Source: Streptantibioticus parmotrematis (GTDB lineage: Bacteria > Actinomycetota > Actinomycetes > Streptomycetales > Streptomycetaceae). From it: a stretch of 64,000 nucleotides of DNA. Numbering within the stretch: the stretch's first letter is position 1; each line of letters opens with the position of its first letter. The stretch covers positions 62,001-126,000 of the forward strand of contig NZ_JAINVZ010000007.1 of the NCBI RefSeq assembly GCF_019890615.1, read 5' to 3'. Below are positions 41,486 to 49,542 of this stretch, piece by piece. The notes below the pieces were generated by a model. It was not told where the DNA came from and made no database searches. It saw nothing but the letters and a program-made list of their open reading frames with translations. A program made the position numbers and the translations under genes.

Positions 41486-42610
41486 TCACAGGCCCGCGTC
41501 GGACACGGCGGGCCTGCCCTCGGACTTCAGGACTGCGTCGAGCGGTGCCAGGTCGTAGATGCCGGACAGGTCGGGCTTCTGGAGCAGTCCGGCCTTGACC
41601 GCGTGGTCGGCCTCGCTGCCGAGGGTGGAGGCCAGCGGGTCGTCGGTCGTCTCGATGTTGGCGAAGGCCGAGTCGAGGACGGTGTCCGGCAGCTTCTTGC
41701 CGCCGAGCTTCAGCAGCTGCTCGTTGATGGCCTGCTTGGCGCCGGACGGGTTCGCCTTGATCCAGGCGTTGGTCTCGACCGAGCCCTTGAGCACGGCCCG
41801 CACGACGTCCGGGTGGGCCTTGAGGAACGACTGCGAGACGACGACGTTGGTGGTGACGAACTTGGCGCCCGGCCACAGGGAGTTCTCGTTGATCAGCCTC
41901 TTGCCGCCCTCGGCGACCAGCTGCGAGGCGGTCGGCTCCGGCACCCAGGCGCCGTCCACCTGGCCCTGCTTGAAGGCGCTCACCACGGTCTTGTTGTCGA
42001 TCCGGTCGACCTTGACGTCGCCCTTGCCGGACTGGGCGTTCTCCTTGTAGCCCTTGCCCGCCAGGTAGTTGAGCAGCGCCACGTCCTGGGTGTTGCCCAG
42101 CTGCGGGGTGGCGATGGTCTTCCCCTTGAGGTCGTCGACGCTTCCGATCTTCTTGGGGTTGACGACGAGCGAGGCGCCGCCCGAGGTCGCACCGGAGATG
42201 ATCTTCAGGTCCTGGCCGTGCGACTTGGTGTAGCCGTTGATGGCGGGGGAGGGGCCGACCCAGGCGATGTCCACGGCGCCCGCGTTGAGCGCCTCGATCT
42301 CGGTGGGACCGGCGTTGAAGACCTGCGTCTTGACCTGCGTGCCGCCCAGGTCCTTCTGGAAGATGCCCTGCTGGAGGCCGACCAGCGCGGTGGCGTGGGT
42401 GACGTTGGCGAAGTAGCCGATCGTCACGGAGTCGGCGGACAGCTTCTTGCCGCTGGCGGCCGGCTGGGCGCTCGCGGAGTCGTCGGACTTGGAGCCGTAG
42501 CCGCAGGCGGCCAGGGTGCCGGCGAGCAGCGCCAGCAGGGCGGCGGTGGCGGGGACGCGGCCGAGGCGTCTGCCCGCGGAACGTGCGGTGGTGGAACGAG
42601 CGGCGGTCAC
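41486..42610 (-). CDS. Sulfonate-type ABC substrate-binding lipoprotein (SsuA-like)
   Basis: Extracytoplasmic lipoprotein of 374 aa. The twin-arginine-containing N-terminus and lipobox LAAC (cysteine near residue 36) mark membrane anchoring. The mature part is an NMT1/SsuA-like binding protein (VTIGYFANVTHATALVGLQQ, FNAGPTEIEALNAGAVDIAW, VPEPTASQLV). It binds the imported sulfur compound, sulfonate or sulfate; the choice cannot be made by eye. It starts at GTG 42610. It is separated from cysN by a 296-bp stretch with a 27-bp repeat. Confidence 0.93.
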   Translation of the reverse strand: MTAARSTTARSAGRRLGRVPATAALLALLAGTLAACGYGSKSDDSASAQPAASGKKLSADSVTIGYFANVTHATALVGLQQGIFQKDLGGTQVKTQVFNAGPTEIEALNAGAVDIAWVGPSPAINGYTKSHGQDLKIISGATSGGASLVVNPKKIGSVDDLKGKTIATPQLGNTQDVALLNYLAGKGYKENAQSGKGDVKVDRIDNKTVVSAFKQGQVDGAWVPEPTASQLVAEGGKRLINENSLWPGAKFVTTNVVVSQSFLKAHPDVVRAVLKGSVETNAWIKANPSGAKQAINEQLLKLGGKKLPDTVLDSAFANIETTDDPLASTLGSEADHAVKAGLLQKPDLSGIYDLAPLDAVLKSEGRPAVSDAGL

Positions 42611-42715
42611 GGGTGAGGGTGTCCTCTCGATGGCCCGGCCTGCGCGCTGCGGCGCGACCGGGTCAGGGGGATGATCGGGGGTGGTACGGGGCGGTGCACG
42701 GCAGGTCTCGCGTGG

Positions 42716-42907
42716 TCATCGCGCACATCGCGCCACCCCGCCCTGCCCGCTGCCGATTCGGCCGCCACCGATTCGGCCGCCTTCCTTGGCGAACCCGGAG
42801 AACCGTTCCGTCCCGGCGAACCTGGAGAACCGTTCCGCCGCAGCGAGGCCGGAGAACCGTTCCGTCCCCGCGAGGCCGGAGAACGGTTCCGTCATCCCGT
42901 TCCTCAT
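42716..42907 (-). CDS. Possible 63-aa repeat peptide coupled to cysN
   Basis: A frame of 63 codons whose ATG overlaps the cysN stop (TGATG at 42905-42909) and which ends at TGA 42716. Most of it is a nonapeptide repeat (ERFSGLAAA, ERFSRFAGT, ERFSGFAKE) encoded by a 27-bp tandem DNA repeat, followed by a Gly/Arg-rich tail (GRIGGGRIGSG). No family is known to me. The coupling suggests it could be translated, but a repeat with period divisible by three stays open by chance, so I hold this loosely. Confidence 0.35.
   Translation of the reverse strand: MRNGMTEPFSGLAGTERFSGLAAAERFSRFAGTERFSGFAKEGGRIGGGRIGSGQGGVARCAR
42797..42904. repeat. 27-bp tandem repeat, four units
   Basis: GGAGAACCGTTCCG (with one change in the last copy) recurs at 42797, 42824, 42851 and 42878, an exact 27-bp period. 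Between copies the linker varies (for example TCCCGGCGAACCT). It lies between cysN and ssuA inside the sulfur operon. Confidence 0.9.
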
Positions 42908-44256
42908 CAGAAGTCCCACCCCTCGTCGTCCGCCGCGGCCTGCTCCGCCTTCGTCGCCGGTGCCGCGAACGGCTCGCCGGTCATGCCCGCGGTCAGCGTC
43001 GAGCCGTCCGCCGGGTCGATCAGCACGAAGGAACCGGTCAGCCGCGAGTCCGCGTACGCGTCCAGCGGCAGCGGCTCGGCGGTGCGCAGCACGACCGCGC
43101 CGATGTCGTTGACGTCCAGCCGCTCCGGCTCGTCCTCGTGCGCCAGGCCCTCGGTCAGGTTGATCCGGTACGGCAGCCGCTTGACGATCGCCTTGACGGT
43201 ACGGGTGCCGTGCTTGAGCAGCACCCGCTCGCCGACCCGCAACGGCCGCTCGTGCAGGTGGCACACGGTCGCCTCGACGTCCTGGGTGGGCACCGGGGCG
43301 GCCGCGGTCGGCGCGATCAGGTCGCCGCGCGAGAGGTCCACGTCGTCGGCGAGGAGCACGGTCACCGACTGCGGTGCCCACGCCGCGTCCACCCGCTCGC
43401 CCAGCGCGTCGATCGCGGCGATCGTGGAGGTAGCGCCGGACGGCAGCACGGTCACCGGGTCGCCGACCCGCAGCACACCGGAGGCGATCCGGCCCGCGTA
43501 GCCGCGGTAGTCGTGGTGTTCGGCGGTCTGCGGGCGGATCACGTACTGCACGGGGAAGCGCGCGGGGTCGTGCGCCGGGTCGGTGCCCACCGGCACCGTC
43601 TCCAGGTGCTCCAGGATCGTCGGGCCGCCGTACCAGTCCATGTGCGCCGACGGCGTCACCACGTTGTCCCCGGCCAGCGCCGAGATGGGGATCGCGGTGA
43701 TCTCCGGGACGCCGAGGGAGGCCGCGTAGGCGGTGAACTCCTCGGCGATCGCGGCGAAGACCGGCTCCGCGTACTCCACCAGGTCCATCTTGTTGACGGC
43801 GAGCACCACGTGCGGCACCCGCAGCAGCGCGGCCACCGCGGCGTGCCTGCGGGTCTGCTCCACCACGCCGTTGCGCGCGTCCACCAGCACCACGGCCAGC
43901 TCGGCGGTCGAGGCACCGGTGACCATGTTGCGGGTGTACTGCACGTGGCCGGGGGTGTCGGCGAGGATGAACCGCCGCCTGGGGGTGGCGAAGTAGCGGT
44001 AGGCCACGTCGATGGTGATGCCCTGCTCGCGCTCGGCGCGCAGCCCGTCGGTGAGCAGCGCCAGGTCCGGCGCGTCCTGCCCGCGGCGCAGCGACGCCGC
44101 CTCGACGGCCTCCAACTGGTCGGCGAGCACCGACTTCGAGTCGTGCAGCAGCCGTCCGACGAGCGTGGACTTGCCGTCGTCCACCGAACCGGCCGTGGCG
44201 AAACGCAGCAGCGAGGTGGCCGAGACGTCCAGGGTGTCGGTCAGGGTTTCGGTCAT
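42907..44256 (-). CDS. cysN: Sulfate adenylyltransferase GTPase subunit CysN
   Basis: GTPase subunit that with CysD converts sulfate and ATP to APS. The 449-aa protein has an EF-Tu-like G domain: G1 GSVDDGKST (near residue 23), G2 in EREQGITIDVAYRYF, G3 LADTPGH and G4 VNKMDLV, then two beta-barrel domains. No C-terminal APS kinase is fused; cysC is separate. The ATG at 44256 lies two bases after the cysD stop. The final residues are acidic. Confidence 0.96.
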   Translation of the reverse strand: MTETLTDTLDVSATSLLRFATAGSVDDGKSTLVGRLLHDSKSVLADQLEAVEAASLRRGQDAPDLALLTDGLRAEREQGITIDVAYRYFATPRRRFILADTPGHVQYTRNMVTGASTAELAVVLVDARNGVVEQTRRHAAVAALLRVPHVVLAVNKMDLVEYAEPVFAAIAEEFTAYAASLGVPEITAIPISALAGDNVVTPSAHMDWYGGPTILEHLETVPVGTDPAHDPARFPVQYVIRPQTAEHHDYRGYAGRIASGVLRVGDPVTVLPSGATSTIAAIDALGERVDAAWAPQSVTVLLADDVDLSRGDLIAPTAAAPVPTQDVEATVCHLHERPLRVGERVLLKHGTRTVKAIVKRLPYRINLTEGLAHEDEPERLDVNDIGAVVLRTAEPLPLDAYADSRLTGSFVLIDPADGSTLTAGMTGEPFAAPATKAEQAAADDEGWDF

Positions 44257-44258
44257 GG

Positions 44259-45194
44259 CTAGAAGTACCCCTCGCGCTTGCGGTCCTCCATGGCGGCCTC
44301 CGACAGCTTGTCGTCGGCCCTCGTCGCACCGCGTTCGGTGAGCCGCGACGCGGCGATCTCGGCGATGACCTGCTCGATGGTGGCGGCGTCCGAGTCGACC
44401 GCGCCGGTGCACGACATGTCGCCGACGGTGCGGTAGCGGATCAGCCGCCGCTGCACCGGCTCGTCGTCCTTCGGCCCGCCCCACTCGCCCGCGGTCAGCC
44501 ACATGCCGCTGCGGGAGAACACGTCGCGCTCGTGCGCGTAGTAGATCTCCGGCAGTTCGACGCCCTCGCGGGCGATGTACTGCCACACGTCCAGCTCGGT
44601 CCAGTTCGACAGCGGGAAGACGCGCACGTGCTCGCCGGGCGCGTGGCGGCCGTTGTAGAGCTGCCACAGCTCCGGGCGCTGGCGGCGCGGGTCCCAGGCG
44701 CCGAACTCGTCGCGCAGGCTGAACACCCGCTCCTTCGCCCGCGCCTTCTCCTCGTCGCGCCGCCCGCCGCCGAACACCGCGTCGTAGCGGCCCTCGTTGA
44801 TGGCGTCCAGCAGCGGCACGGTCTGCAACGGGTTGCGGGTGCCGTCGGGGCGCTCGCGCAGCCGCCCGTCGTCGATGTAGTCCTGCACCGACGCCACGTG
44901 CAGCCGCAGGCCGTGTTGCTCCACCGTGCGGTCGCGGTACGCGATGACCTCGGGGAAGTTGTGCCCGGTGTCCACGTGCAGCAGCCCGAACGGCACCGGC
45001 GCGGGCGAGAAGGCCTTCAGCGCCAGGTGCAGCATGACGATGGAGTCCTTGCCGCCGGAGAACAGGATCACCGGCCGCTCGAACTCGCCCGCCACCTCAC
45101 GGAAGATGTGCACCGCCTCGGACTCCAGGGCGTCGAGGTGGCTGAACGCGTACGGGCTGCCGGTGTCCCCGGCACGCTGGGTCGCGGTGGTCAC
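44259..45194 (-). CDS. cysD: Sulfate adenylyltransferase subunit CysD
   Basis: Catalytic PP-loop subunit of ATP sulfurylase, 311 aa. The pyrophosphate loop is ILFSGGKDSIVMLHLA (near residue 43). LHVDTGHNFPEVI, AVFGGGRRDEEKARAKER and FPLSNWTELDVWQYI are family blocks. The GTG start overlaps the cysC stop (GTGA), so the genes are coupled. It ends GYF two bases before cysN. Confidence 0.97.
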   Translation of the reverse strand: MTTATQRAGDTGSPYAFSHLDALESEAVHIFREVAGEFERPVILFSGGKDSIVMLHLALKAFSPAPVPFGLLHVDTGHNFPEVIAYRDRTVEQHGLRLHVASVQDYIDDGRLRERPDGTRNPLQTVPLLDAINEGRYDAVFGGGRRDEEKARAKERVFSLRDEFGAWDPRRQRPELWQLYNGRHAPGEHVRVFPLSNWTELDVWQYIAREGVELPEIYYAHERDVFSRSGMWLTAGEWGGPKDDEPVQRRLIRYRTVGDMSCTGAVDSDAATIEQVIAEIAASRLTERGATRADDKLSEAAMEDRKREGYF

Positions 45195-45736
45195 GCCAGT
45201 CCCCTCTCCGTGAGCAGCGCGTGCAGCGCGGCGGCGGATCCCGACACGTCCTGGGTGTGCGTCTCGATGCGCAGGTCCGGCGCCGCGGGCGCCTCGTACG
45301 GGTCGTCGACGCCGGTCAGGCCGGACAGCTGCCCGGCCGCCTGCTTCGCGTACAGGCCCTTGACGTCGCGCACCGAGCAGACCTCGACCGGCGTCGCCAC
45401 GTGCACCTCCAGGTACCGGGTGCCGGCGGCCTCGTGCCGCTTGCGGACCGCCTCGCGGCTGTCGGCGTACGGCGCGATGACCGGCACGAGCGCCTTGACC
45501 CCGTGCGAGGCCAGCAACTCGGCGACGAAACCGATGCGTTGCACGTTGACGTGCCGGTCCTCGCGGCTGAAGCCGAGGCCCGCGGAGAGGAACTCGCGGA
45601 TCTCGTCGCCGTCGAGCACCTCCACCCGGTGGCCCTCGCCGCGCAGCCGGTCCGCCAGCGCGTGCGCGATGGTGGTCTTGCCCGCGCTCGGCAGACCGGT
45701 GAGCCACACCGTGGCCCCCTGGTCCGTCACGCCCAT
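45191..45736 (-). CDS. cysC: Adenylyl-sulfate (APS) kinase CysC
   Basis: Phosphorylates APS to PAPS, 181 aa. The P-loop is WLTGLPSAGKTT (near residue 12), followed by VLDGDEIREFLSAGLGFS, DRHVNVQRIGFVAELL and VRDVKGLYAKQAAG. The ATG at 45736 with AGGAGA five bases before it is preferred; an in-frame ATG at 45793 overlaps the cysH stop (TGATG) and would add 19 residues. The neighbouring CysH looks APS-specific, so this kinase may supply sulfation donor rather than the reductive pathway. Confidence 0.95.
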   Translation of the reverse strand: MGVTDQGATVWLTGLPSAGKTTIAHALADRLRGEGHRVEVLDGDEIREFLSAGLGFSREDRHVNVQRIGFVAELLASHGVKALVPVIAPYADSREAVRKRHEAAGTRYLEVHVATPVEVCSVRDVKGLYAKQAAGQLSGLTGVDDPYEAPAAPDLRIETHTQDVSGSAAALHALLTERGLA

Positions 45737-45792
45737 GGGTATCTCCTGTGCCGTCGCGGCCGCCGTCGCGGCCACGTGTCGTCCGGTGGTCA

Positions 45793-46521
45793 TCAGCCGT
45801 GCAGTCCGCACTCGGTCTTGGTCCGCCCCGCCCAGCGCCCCGCCCTGGCGTCCTCGCCCGGAAGCACCCGGCGGGTGCACGGCGCGCAGCCGACCGACGC
45901 GTAACCGTCCATCAGCAGCGGGTTGGTGAGCACGCCGTGCTCGGTCACGTACGCCTCGACGTCTCCTTGCGTCCAGCGCGCGATGGGGGAGACCTTCACC
46001 TTGCGGCGCCTGGCGTCCCAGCCCACGACCAGGGTGTCCGCCCGGGTCGGCGACTCGTCGCGGCGCAGTCCCGTCGCCCACGCGTCGTACCCGGCCAGCC
46101 CCTCTTCGAGCGGCCGGACCTTGCGCAGCGCGCAGCACAGGTCCGGGTCGCGGTCGTGCAGCTTCGGGCCGTGCTCGGCGTCCTGCTCCGCCACCGACTG
46201 ACGCGGCGTCAGGGTGATGACGTTCACGTCCATCACGGCGGCCACCGCGTCGCGGGTGCCGATGGTCTCGGGGAAGTGGTAGCCGGTGTCCAGGAAGACC
46301 ACGTCCACGCCGGGCGCCACCCGGGAGGCCAGATGTGCCACGACCGCGTCCTCCATCGAGGACGTCACGCAGAACCGCGCGCCGAAGGCCGTCGTGGCCC
46401 AGCGCAGGATCTCCAGCGCGTCCGCGTCCTCCAGCTCGCGTCCCGCCCGCTCGGCCAGCTCCCGCAACTCCTCGTCGGTGCGCGGGTATTGACGCTCGAC
46501 ACCTTGCTGACTGCTCGTCAT
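45793..46521 (-). CDS. cysH: APS reductase, CysH family
   Basis: Reduces the activated sulfate to sulfite. The 242-aa protein carries the two cysteine pairs that bind a [4Fe-4S] cluster (DLCCALRKVRP near residue 130 and SVGCAPCTR near 215), typical of APS-type reductases, and the C-terminal ECGLHG with the catalytic cysteine. The PP-loop-like start is FCVTSSMEDAVVAHL. The start overlaps the zinc-ribbon gene as ATGA. Known pathway: sulfate, APS, sulfite, sulfide. Confidence 0.96.
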   Translation of the reverse strand: MTSSQQGVERQYPRTDEELRELAERAGRELEDADALEILRWATTAFGARFCVTSSMEDAVVAHLASRVAPGVDVVFLDTGYHFPETIGTRDAVAAVMDVNVITLTPRQSVAEQDAEHGPKLHDRDPDLCCALRKVRPLEEGLAGYDAWATGLRRDESPTRADTLVVGWDARRRKVKVSPIARWTQGDVEAYVTEHGVLTNPLLMDGYASVGCAPCTRRVLPGEDARAGRWAGRTKTECGLHG

Positions 46522-46700
46522 GATGCTTCGCCCCCTTCGCCGTTGCCGTGCCGCAGGCCCTTGGCCAGAAGCCCCAGGAACGACAGCCGGAACGCGCGAT
46601 TGCACGCGGCGCATTCCCACGCCCCGTGCCCTTCTTCGGACGGGCGCAGGTCCTCGTCGCCGCAGTACGGGCAGTAGAACGGGGCCGCTCGCTCGCTCAC
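46518..46700 (-). CDS. Small zinc-ribbon protein of the sulfur operon
   Basis: A 60-aa protein with two CxxC pairs (FYCPYCGDEDL and WECAACNRAF) that make a zinc ribbon, then a short basic helix. It is wedged between sulfite reductase and cysH with four-base overlaps on both sides (GTGA and ATGA), so its place in the operon is fixed. The function is unknown; a role in electron or metal handling is only a guess. Confidence 0.88.
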   Translation of the reverse strand: MSERAAPFYCPYCGDEDLRPSEEGHGAWECAACNRAFRLSFLGLLAKGLRHGNGEGGEAS

Positions 46701-48394
46701 GACAGCGCCTCCTCGGAGGCCCGCGCCGCCCAGGTCGCGAAGCGCTCGTCGTCCTCGCGCTCCGCCTGGTACCGGGTCAGCACGCGCTCGACGTAGTCGG
46801 GCAGTTCGTCCGAGGTCACCTTCAGGCCGCGCACCTTGCGGCCGAAGCCCGCGTCGAGGCCGAGCGCGCCGCCCAGGTGCACCTGGAAGCCCTCGACCTG
46901 CTCGCCGTCGTCGTTCAGCACCAACTGGCCCTTCAGGCCGATGTCGGCGGTCTGGATACGGGCGCAGGCGTTGGGGCAGCCGTTGACGTTGATGGTGATC
47001 GGCTCGTCGAAGTCCGGGAGCCTGCGCTCCAGTTCGTCGATGAGCGCGGCGCCGCGCGCCTTGGTCTCCACGATCGCCAGCTTGCAGAACTCGATGCCGG
47101 TGCAGGCCATCGTGCCGCGCCGGAACGGGGAGGGGTTCACCTGGAAGTCCAGTGCCTCCAGGCCCGCCACCAGGGACTCGACCTGGTCCTCGGTCACGTC
47201 CAGCACGATCATCTTCTGCTCGACGGTGGTGCGCAGCCGGCCCGAGCCGTGCGCCTGGGCGAGGTCGGCGATCTTCGTCAGCGTGGTGCCGTCCACCCGG
47301 CCGACGCGCGGTGCGAACCCCACGTAGAAGCGGCCGTCCCGCTGCCGGTGCACGCCGACGTGGTCGCGCCAGCGGGAGACGGGCTGGTCGGGCGCGGGGC
47401 CGTCGATCAGCGTACGCAGCAGGTACTCGCGCTCCAGCACCTCGCGGAAGCGCTCCGCGCCCCAGTCGGCGACCAGGAACTTCAGCCGCGCGCGGTTGCG
47501 CAGCCGACGGTAGCCGTAGTCACGGAAGATCGAGATGACGCCCTCGTAGACCTCCGGCACGTCCTCCAGCGGGACCCAGGCGCCGAGCCGCACGCCGATC
47601 TTCGGGTTGGTGGACAGCCCGCCGCCGACCCACAGGTCGAACCCGGGCCCGTGCTCGGGGTGGACGACGCCGACGAACGAGATGTCGTTGATCTCGTGGG
47701 CCACGTCCAGCGACGGCGAGCCGGAGATCGCCGACTTGAACTTGCGCGGCAGGTTGGAGAACGCCTTGTTGCCGATGACACGGCGCTGGATCTCCTCGAT
47801 GGCGGGCGTGCCGTCGATGATCTCGTCCTCGGCGATCCCGGCGACCGGCGAGCCCAGGATGACGCGCGGGGTGTCGCCGCACGCCTCGGTGGTCGACAGG
47901 CCCACGCCTTCGAGGCGGCGCCAGATCTCCGGGACGTCCTCGATGCGCACCCAGTGCAGCTGGATGTTCTGCCGGTCGGTGATGTCCGCGGTGCCGCGGG
48001 CGAACTCCTGCGAGACCTCGCCGATCACCCGCAGCTGGTCGGTCGTCAGCCGCCCGCCGTCGATGCGCACGCGCAGCATGAAGAACTCGTCGTCCAGCTC
48101 CTCCGGCTCCAGGATGGCCGTCTTGCCGCCGTCGATGCCGGGCTTGCGCTGGGTGTACAGGCCCCACCAGCGCATCCGGCCGCGCAGGTCCGCGCCGTCG
48201 ATCGAGTCGAAACCGCGGTGGGCGTAGATCGTCTCAATGCGTGTCCGAACGTTGAGACCGTCGTCGTCCTTCTTGGTCTGCTCGTTGCCGTTGAGCGGGG
48301 TCAGGTGCCCCGCGGCCCACTGTCCCTCGCCACGGTGGCGGCCTGCCTTGCGGTGGGACGGTGCGGCCTTCGGCTGCTCGGGCGTGATGGCCAT
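46697..48394 (-). CDS. Ferredoxin-type sulfite (nitrite) reductase
   Basis: Six-electron reductase with siroheme and a [4Fe-4S] cluster that makes sulfide from sulfite. The 565-aa length fits the family. The four cluster cysteines appear as TGIEFCKLAIVETK (near residue 430) and NGCPNACARIQ (near 470). RQNIQLHWVRIEDVPEIW and the Arg/Lys-rich ligand regions of siroheme are also present. Nitrite reductases look alike, but the cys context and the operon's siroheme chelatase favour sulfite. It is preceded by a leader peptide gene. Confidence 0.94.
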   Translation of the reverse strand: MAITPEQPKAAPSHRKAGRHRGEGQWAAGHLTPLNGNEQTKKDDDGLNVRTRIETIYAHRGFDSIDGADLRGRMRWWGLYTQRKPGIDGGKTAILEPEELDDEFFMLRVRIDGGRLTTDQLRVIGEVSQEFARGTADITDRQNIQLHWVRIEDVPEIWRRLEGVGLSTTEACGDTPRVILGSPVAGIAEDEIIDGTPAIEEIQRRVIGNKAFSNLPRKFKSAISGSPSLDVAHEINDISFVGVVHPEHGPGFDLWVGGGLSTNPKIGVRLGAWVPLEDVPEVYEGVISIFRDYGYRRLRNRARLKFLVADWGAERFREVLEREYLLRTLIDGPAPDQPVSRWRDHVGVHRQRDGRFYVGFAPRVGRVDGTTLTKIADLAQAHGSGRLRTTVEQKMIVLDVTEDQVESLVAGLEALDFQVNPSPFRRGTMACTGIEFCKLAIVETKARGAALIDELERRLPDFDEPITINVNGCPNACARIQTADIGLKGQLVLNDDGEQVEGFQVHLGGALGLDAGFGRKVRGLKVTSDELPDYVERVLTRYQAEREDDERFATWAARASEEALS

Positions 48395-48528
48395 GCGGAT
48401 GCGGTCCTTCGGGCGGCTCGGTACGGGGGCGCGGATCCACGGGGCCGCCCTGACCTGCGAGAACGGCGCAGCGGGGGCCCGCGCGTCAGCGGTGACGGGA
48501 GGGCGTGGGGCTCAAGTGGCGCTGGACG

Positions 48529-48612
48529 TCAGCTCGCCGGACAGATGGCGCTGGACATGCGGCCGAGGTCGACGTGCAGTCGACCTACCAAGGCGATTCC
48601 AGCGCGAGACAT
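48529..48612 (-). CDS. Putative cys-operon leader peptide
   Basis: A 27-aa frame starting MSRAGIALVGRLHVDL and ending SSAICPAS, 134 bp before the sulfite reductase start. It matches the form of the short leader peptides found upstream of sulfur operons in Streptomyces, with an arginine-histidine-valine-aspartate core and a late cysteine codon. A role in cysteine-sensitive attenuation is the usual proposal. No strong Shine-Dalgarno is present, so it may be read from a leaderless or short-leader transcript. Confidence 0.8.
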   Translation of the reverse strand: MSRAGIALVGRLHVDLGRMSSAICPAS

Positions 48613-48642
48613 GACGGAAGCGTGGCACGGCGGTCTCGAGGC

Positions 48643-48669
48643 AGTCCACCAGTATCCACATAGTGGACT
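48643..48669. promoter_or_regulatory. Palindrome upstream of the sulfur operon
   Basis: TCCACATAGTGGA (48655-48667) is a perfect 5-bp inverted repeat around ATA. A longer pair, AGTCCAC (48643-48649) and GTGGACT (48663-48669), surrounds it. It lies just upstream of the leader peptide gene in an A/T-richer patch, a good place for a promoter or operator. Confidence 0.5.
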
Positions 48670-48705
48670 TCTATGGCTCGACAGGTGAGATGGATGTGGT
48701 GCCGG

Positions 48706-49305
48706 TCACGATGCCGCCGTGGTGGTTGACGCGGGGACGGCGGAGTGCCCCGCGGGGCCGGCCGCCGGGGCCGGGGACACCTCGGTGGCGAAGAGGCGGA
48801 AGCCGCGCCGCTCGTAGTTGGCCCGTGCGTACGGCCCGTCCAGGCTGCACGTGTGCAGCCACACCCGCTCGGTCGGCGCCTGCCCCGGCCGGCGTCCGGC
48901 CAGGTCCCAGGCCCGGGCGGTGCCGTACGACAGCAGATGCCCGCCGATGCCGAGCCCCCGGGACGCGGGCAGCAGTCCGAAGTAGACGATCTCGACCTGC
49001 CCGTCGTCCCGCGCCGCCAGCTCGATGTACCCGGCCGGGGTGCCGTGCCGGTAGGCGACCCAGGTCTCCACGCCCGGCTGCTCCAGGTACCGCTGCCACT
49101 GCTCGGGCGACCAGGGCAGGCGGTCCACCCAGGAGACGTCCGCGCCGACCGCGGTGTACAGGAACCGGCTGAACGCCGCGCACGGCACCTGCGCCCGGAC
49201 GATCCGCACGCCCGCGTCCGCATCGGGGACGGCGGCGGGTGCGAGGTCGGCGGGGGAGGTCTGTTCGAGCGACCAGGTGGTCACGGCGGCGGCGCGGCTG
49301 TCCAT
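48706..49305 (-). CDS. GNAT-family N-acetyltransferase
   Basis: A 199-aa acetyltransferase. The acetyl-CoA motif IVYFGLLPASRGLGIGGHLL (near residue 115) and the YARANYERRGFRLF block (near 165) are typical. Substrate unknown. The ATG at 49305 is a choice: the frame is open upstream through a repeat-rich, Pro/Arg-coding stretch that does not look like protein. It lies between the cys leader and the chitinase promoter. Confidence 0.88.
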   Translation of the reverse strand: MDSRAAAVTTWSLEQTSPADLAPAAVPDADAGVRIVRAQVPCAAFSRFLYTAVGADVSWVDRLPWSPEQWQRYLEQPGVETWVAYRHGTPAGYIELAARDDGQVEIVYFGLLPASRGLGIGGHLLSYGTARAWDLAGRRPGQAPTERVWLHTCSLDGPYARANYERRGFRLFATEVSPAPAAGPAGHSAVPASTTTAAS

Positions 49306-49348
49306 GCGGACCACCCAACCACGGTTCGGGCGCGGGTGTGGCGGTGGC

Positions 49349-49425
49349 GCGGACGGCGGTGCGGCGGGGGTGCGGACGGCGGCGCGGCGTGGCGCGGACG
49401 GCGGGCGCGGCGTAGTGCGGACGGC
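49349..49425. repeat. About 23-bp imperfect repeat, four units
   Basis: GCGGACGGC recurs at 49349, 49372, 49394 and 49417 (periods 23, 22 and 23 bp) within related flanking sequence. It lies between the divergent GNAT and chitinase genes. Confidence 0.7.
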
Positions 49426-49473
49426 CGTGCCTGCGGGGCCCGTTCGCATCGTGCCCGAACCCTTGACGCCTCC

Positions 49474-49489
49474 GTTGGTCTAGTCCAAC
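49474..49489. promoter_or_regulatory. DasR-type box before the chitinase
   Basis: GTTGGTCTAGTCCAAC matches the dre consensus A(C/G)TGGTCTAGACCA(C/G)T in nearly every core position and is itself a near palindrome. DasR, a GntR regulator, represses chitinase genes in Streptomyces until amino-sugar metabolites appear. A TTGACG just upstream may be part of the promoter. Confidence 0.65.
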
Positions 49490-49542
49490 TTGAGGGGTGC
49501 GCTGCCCCGCTCACCCCCACCCCCCTCAGGAGGCGCATCGCC

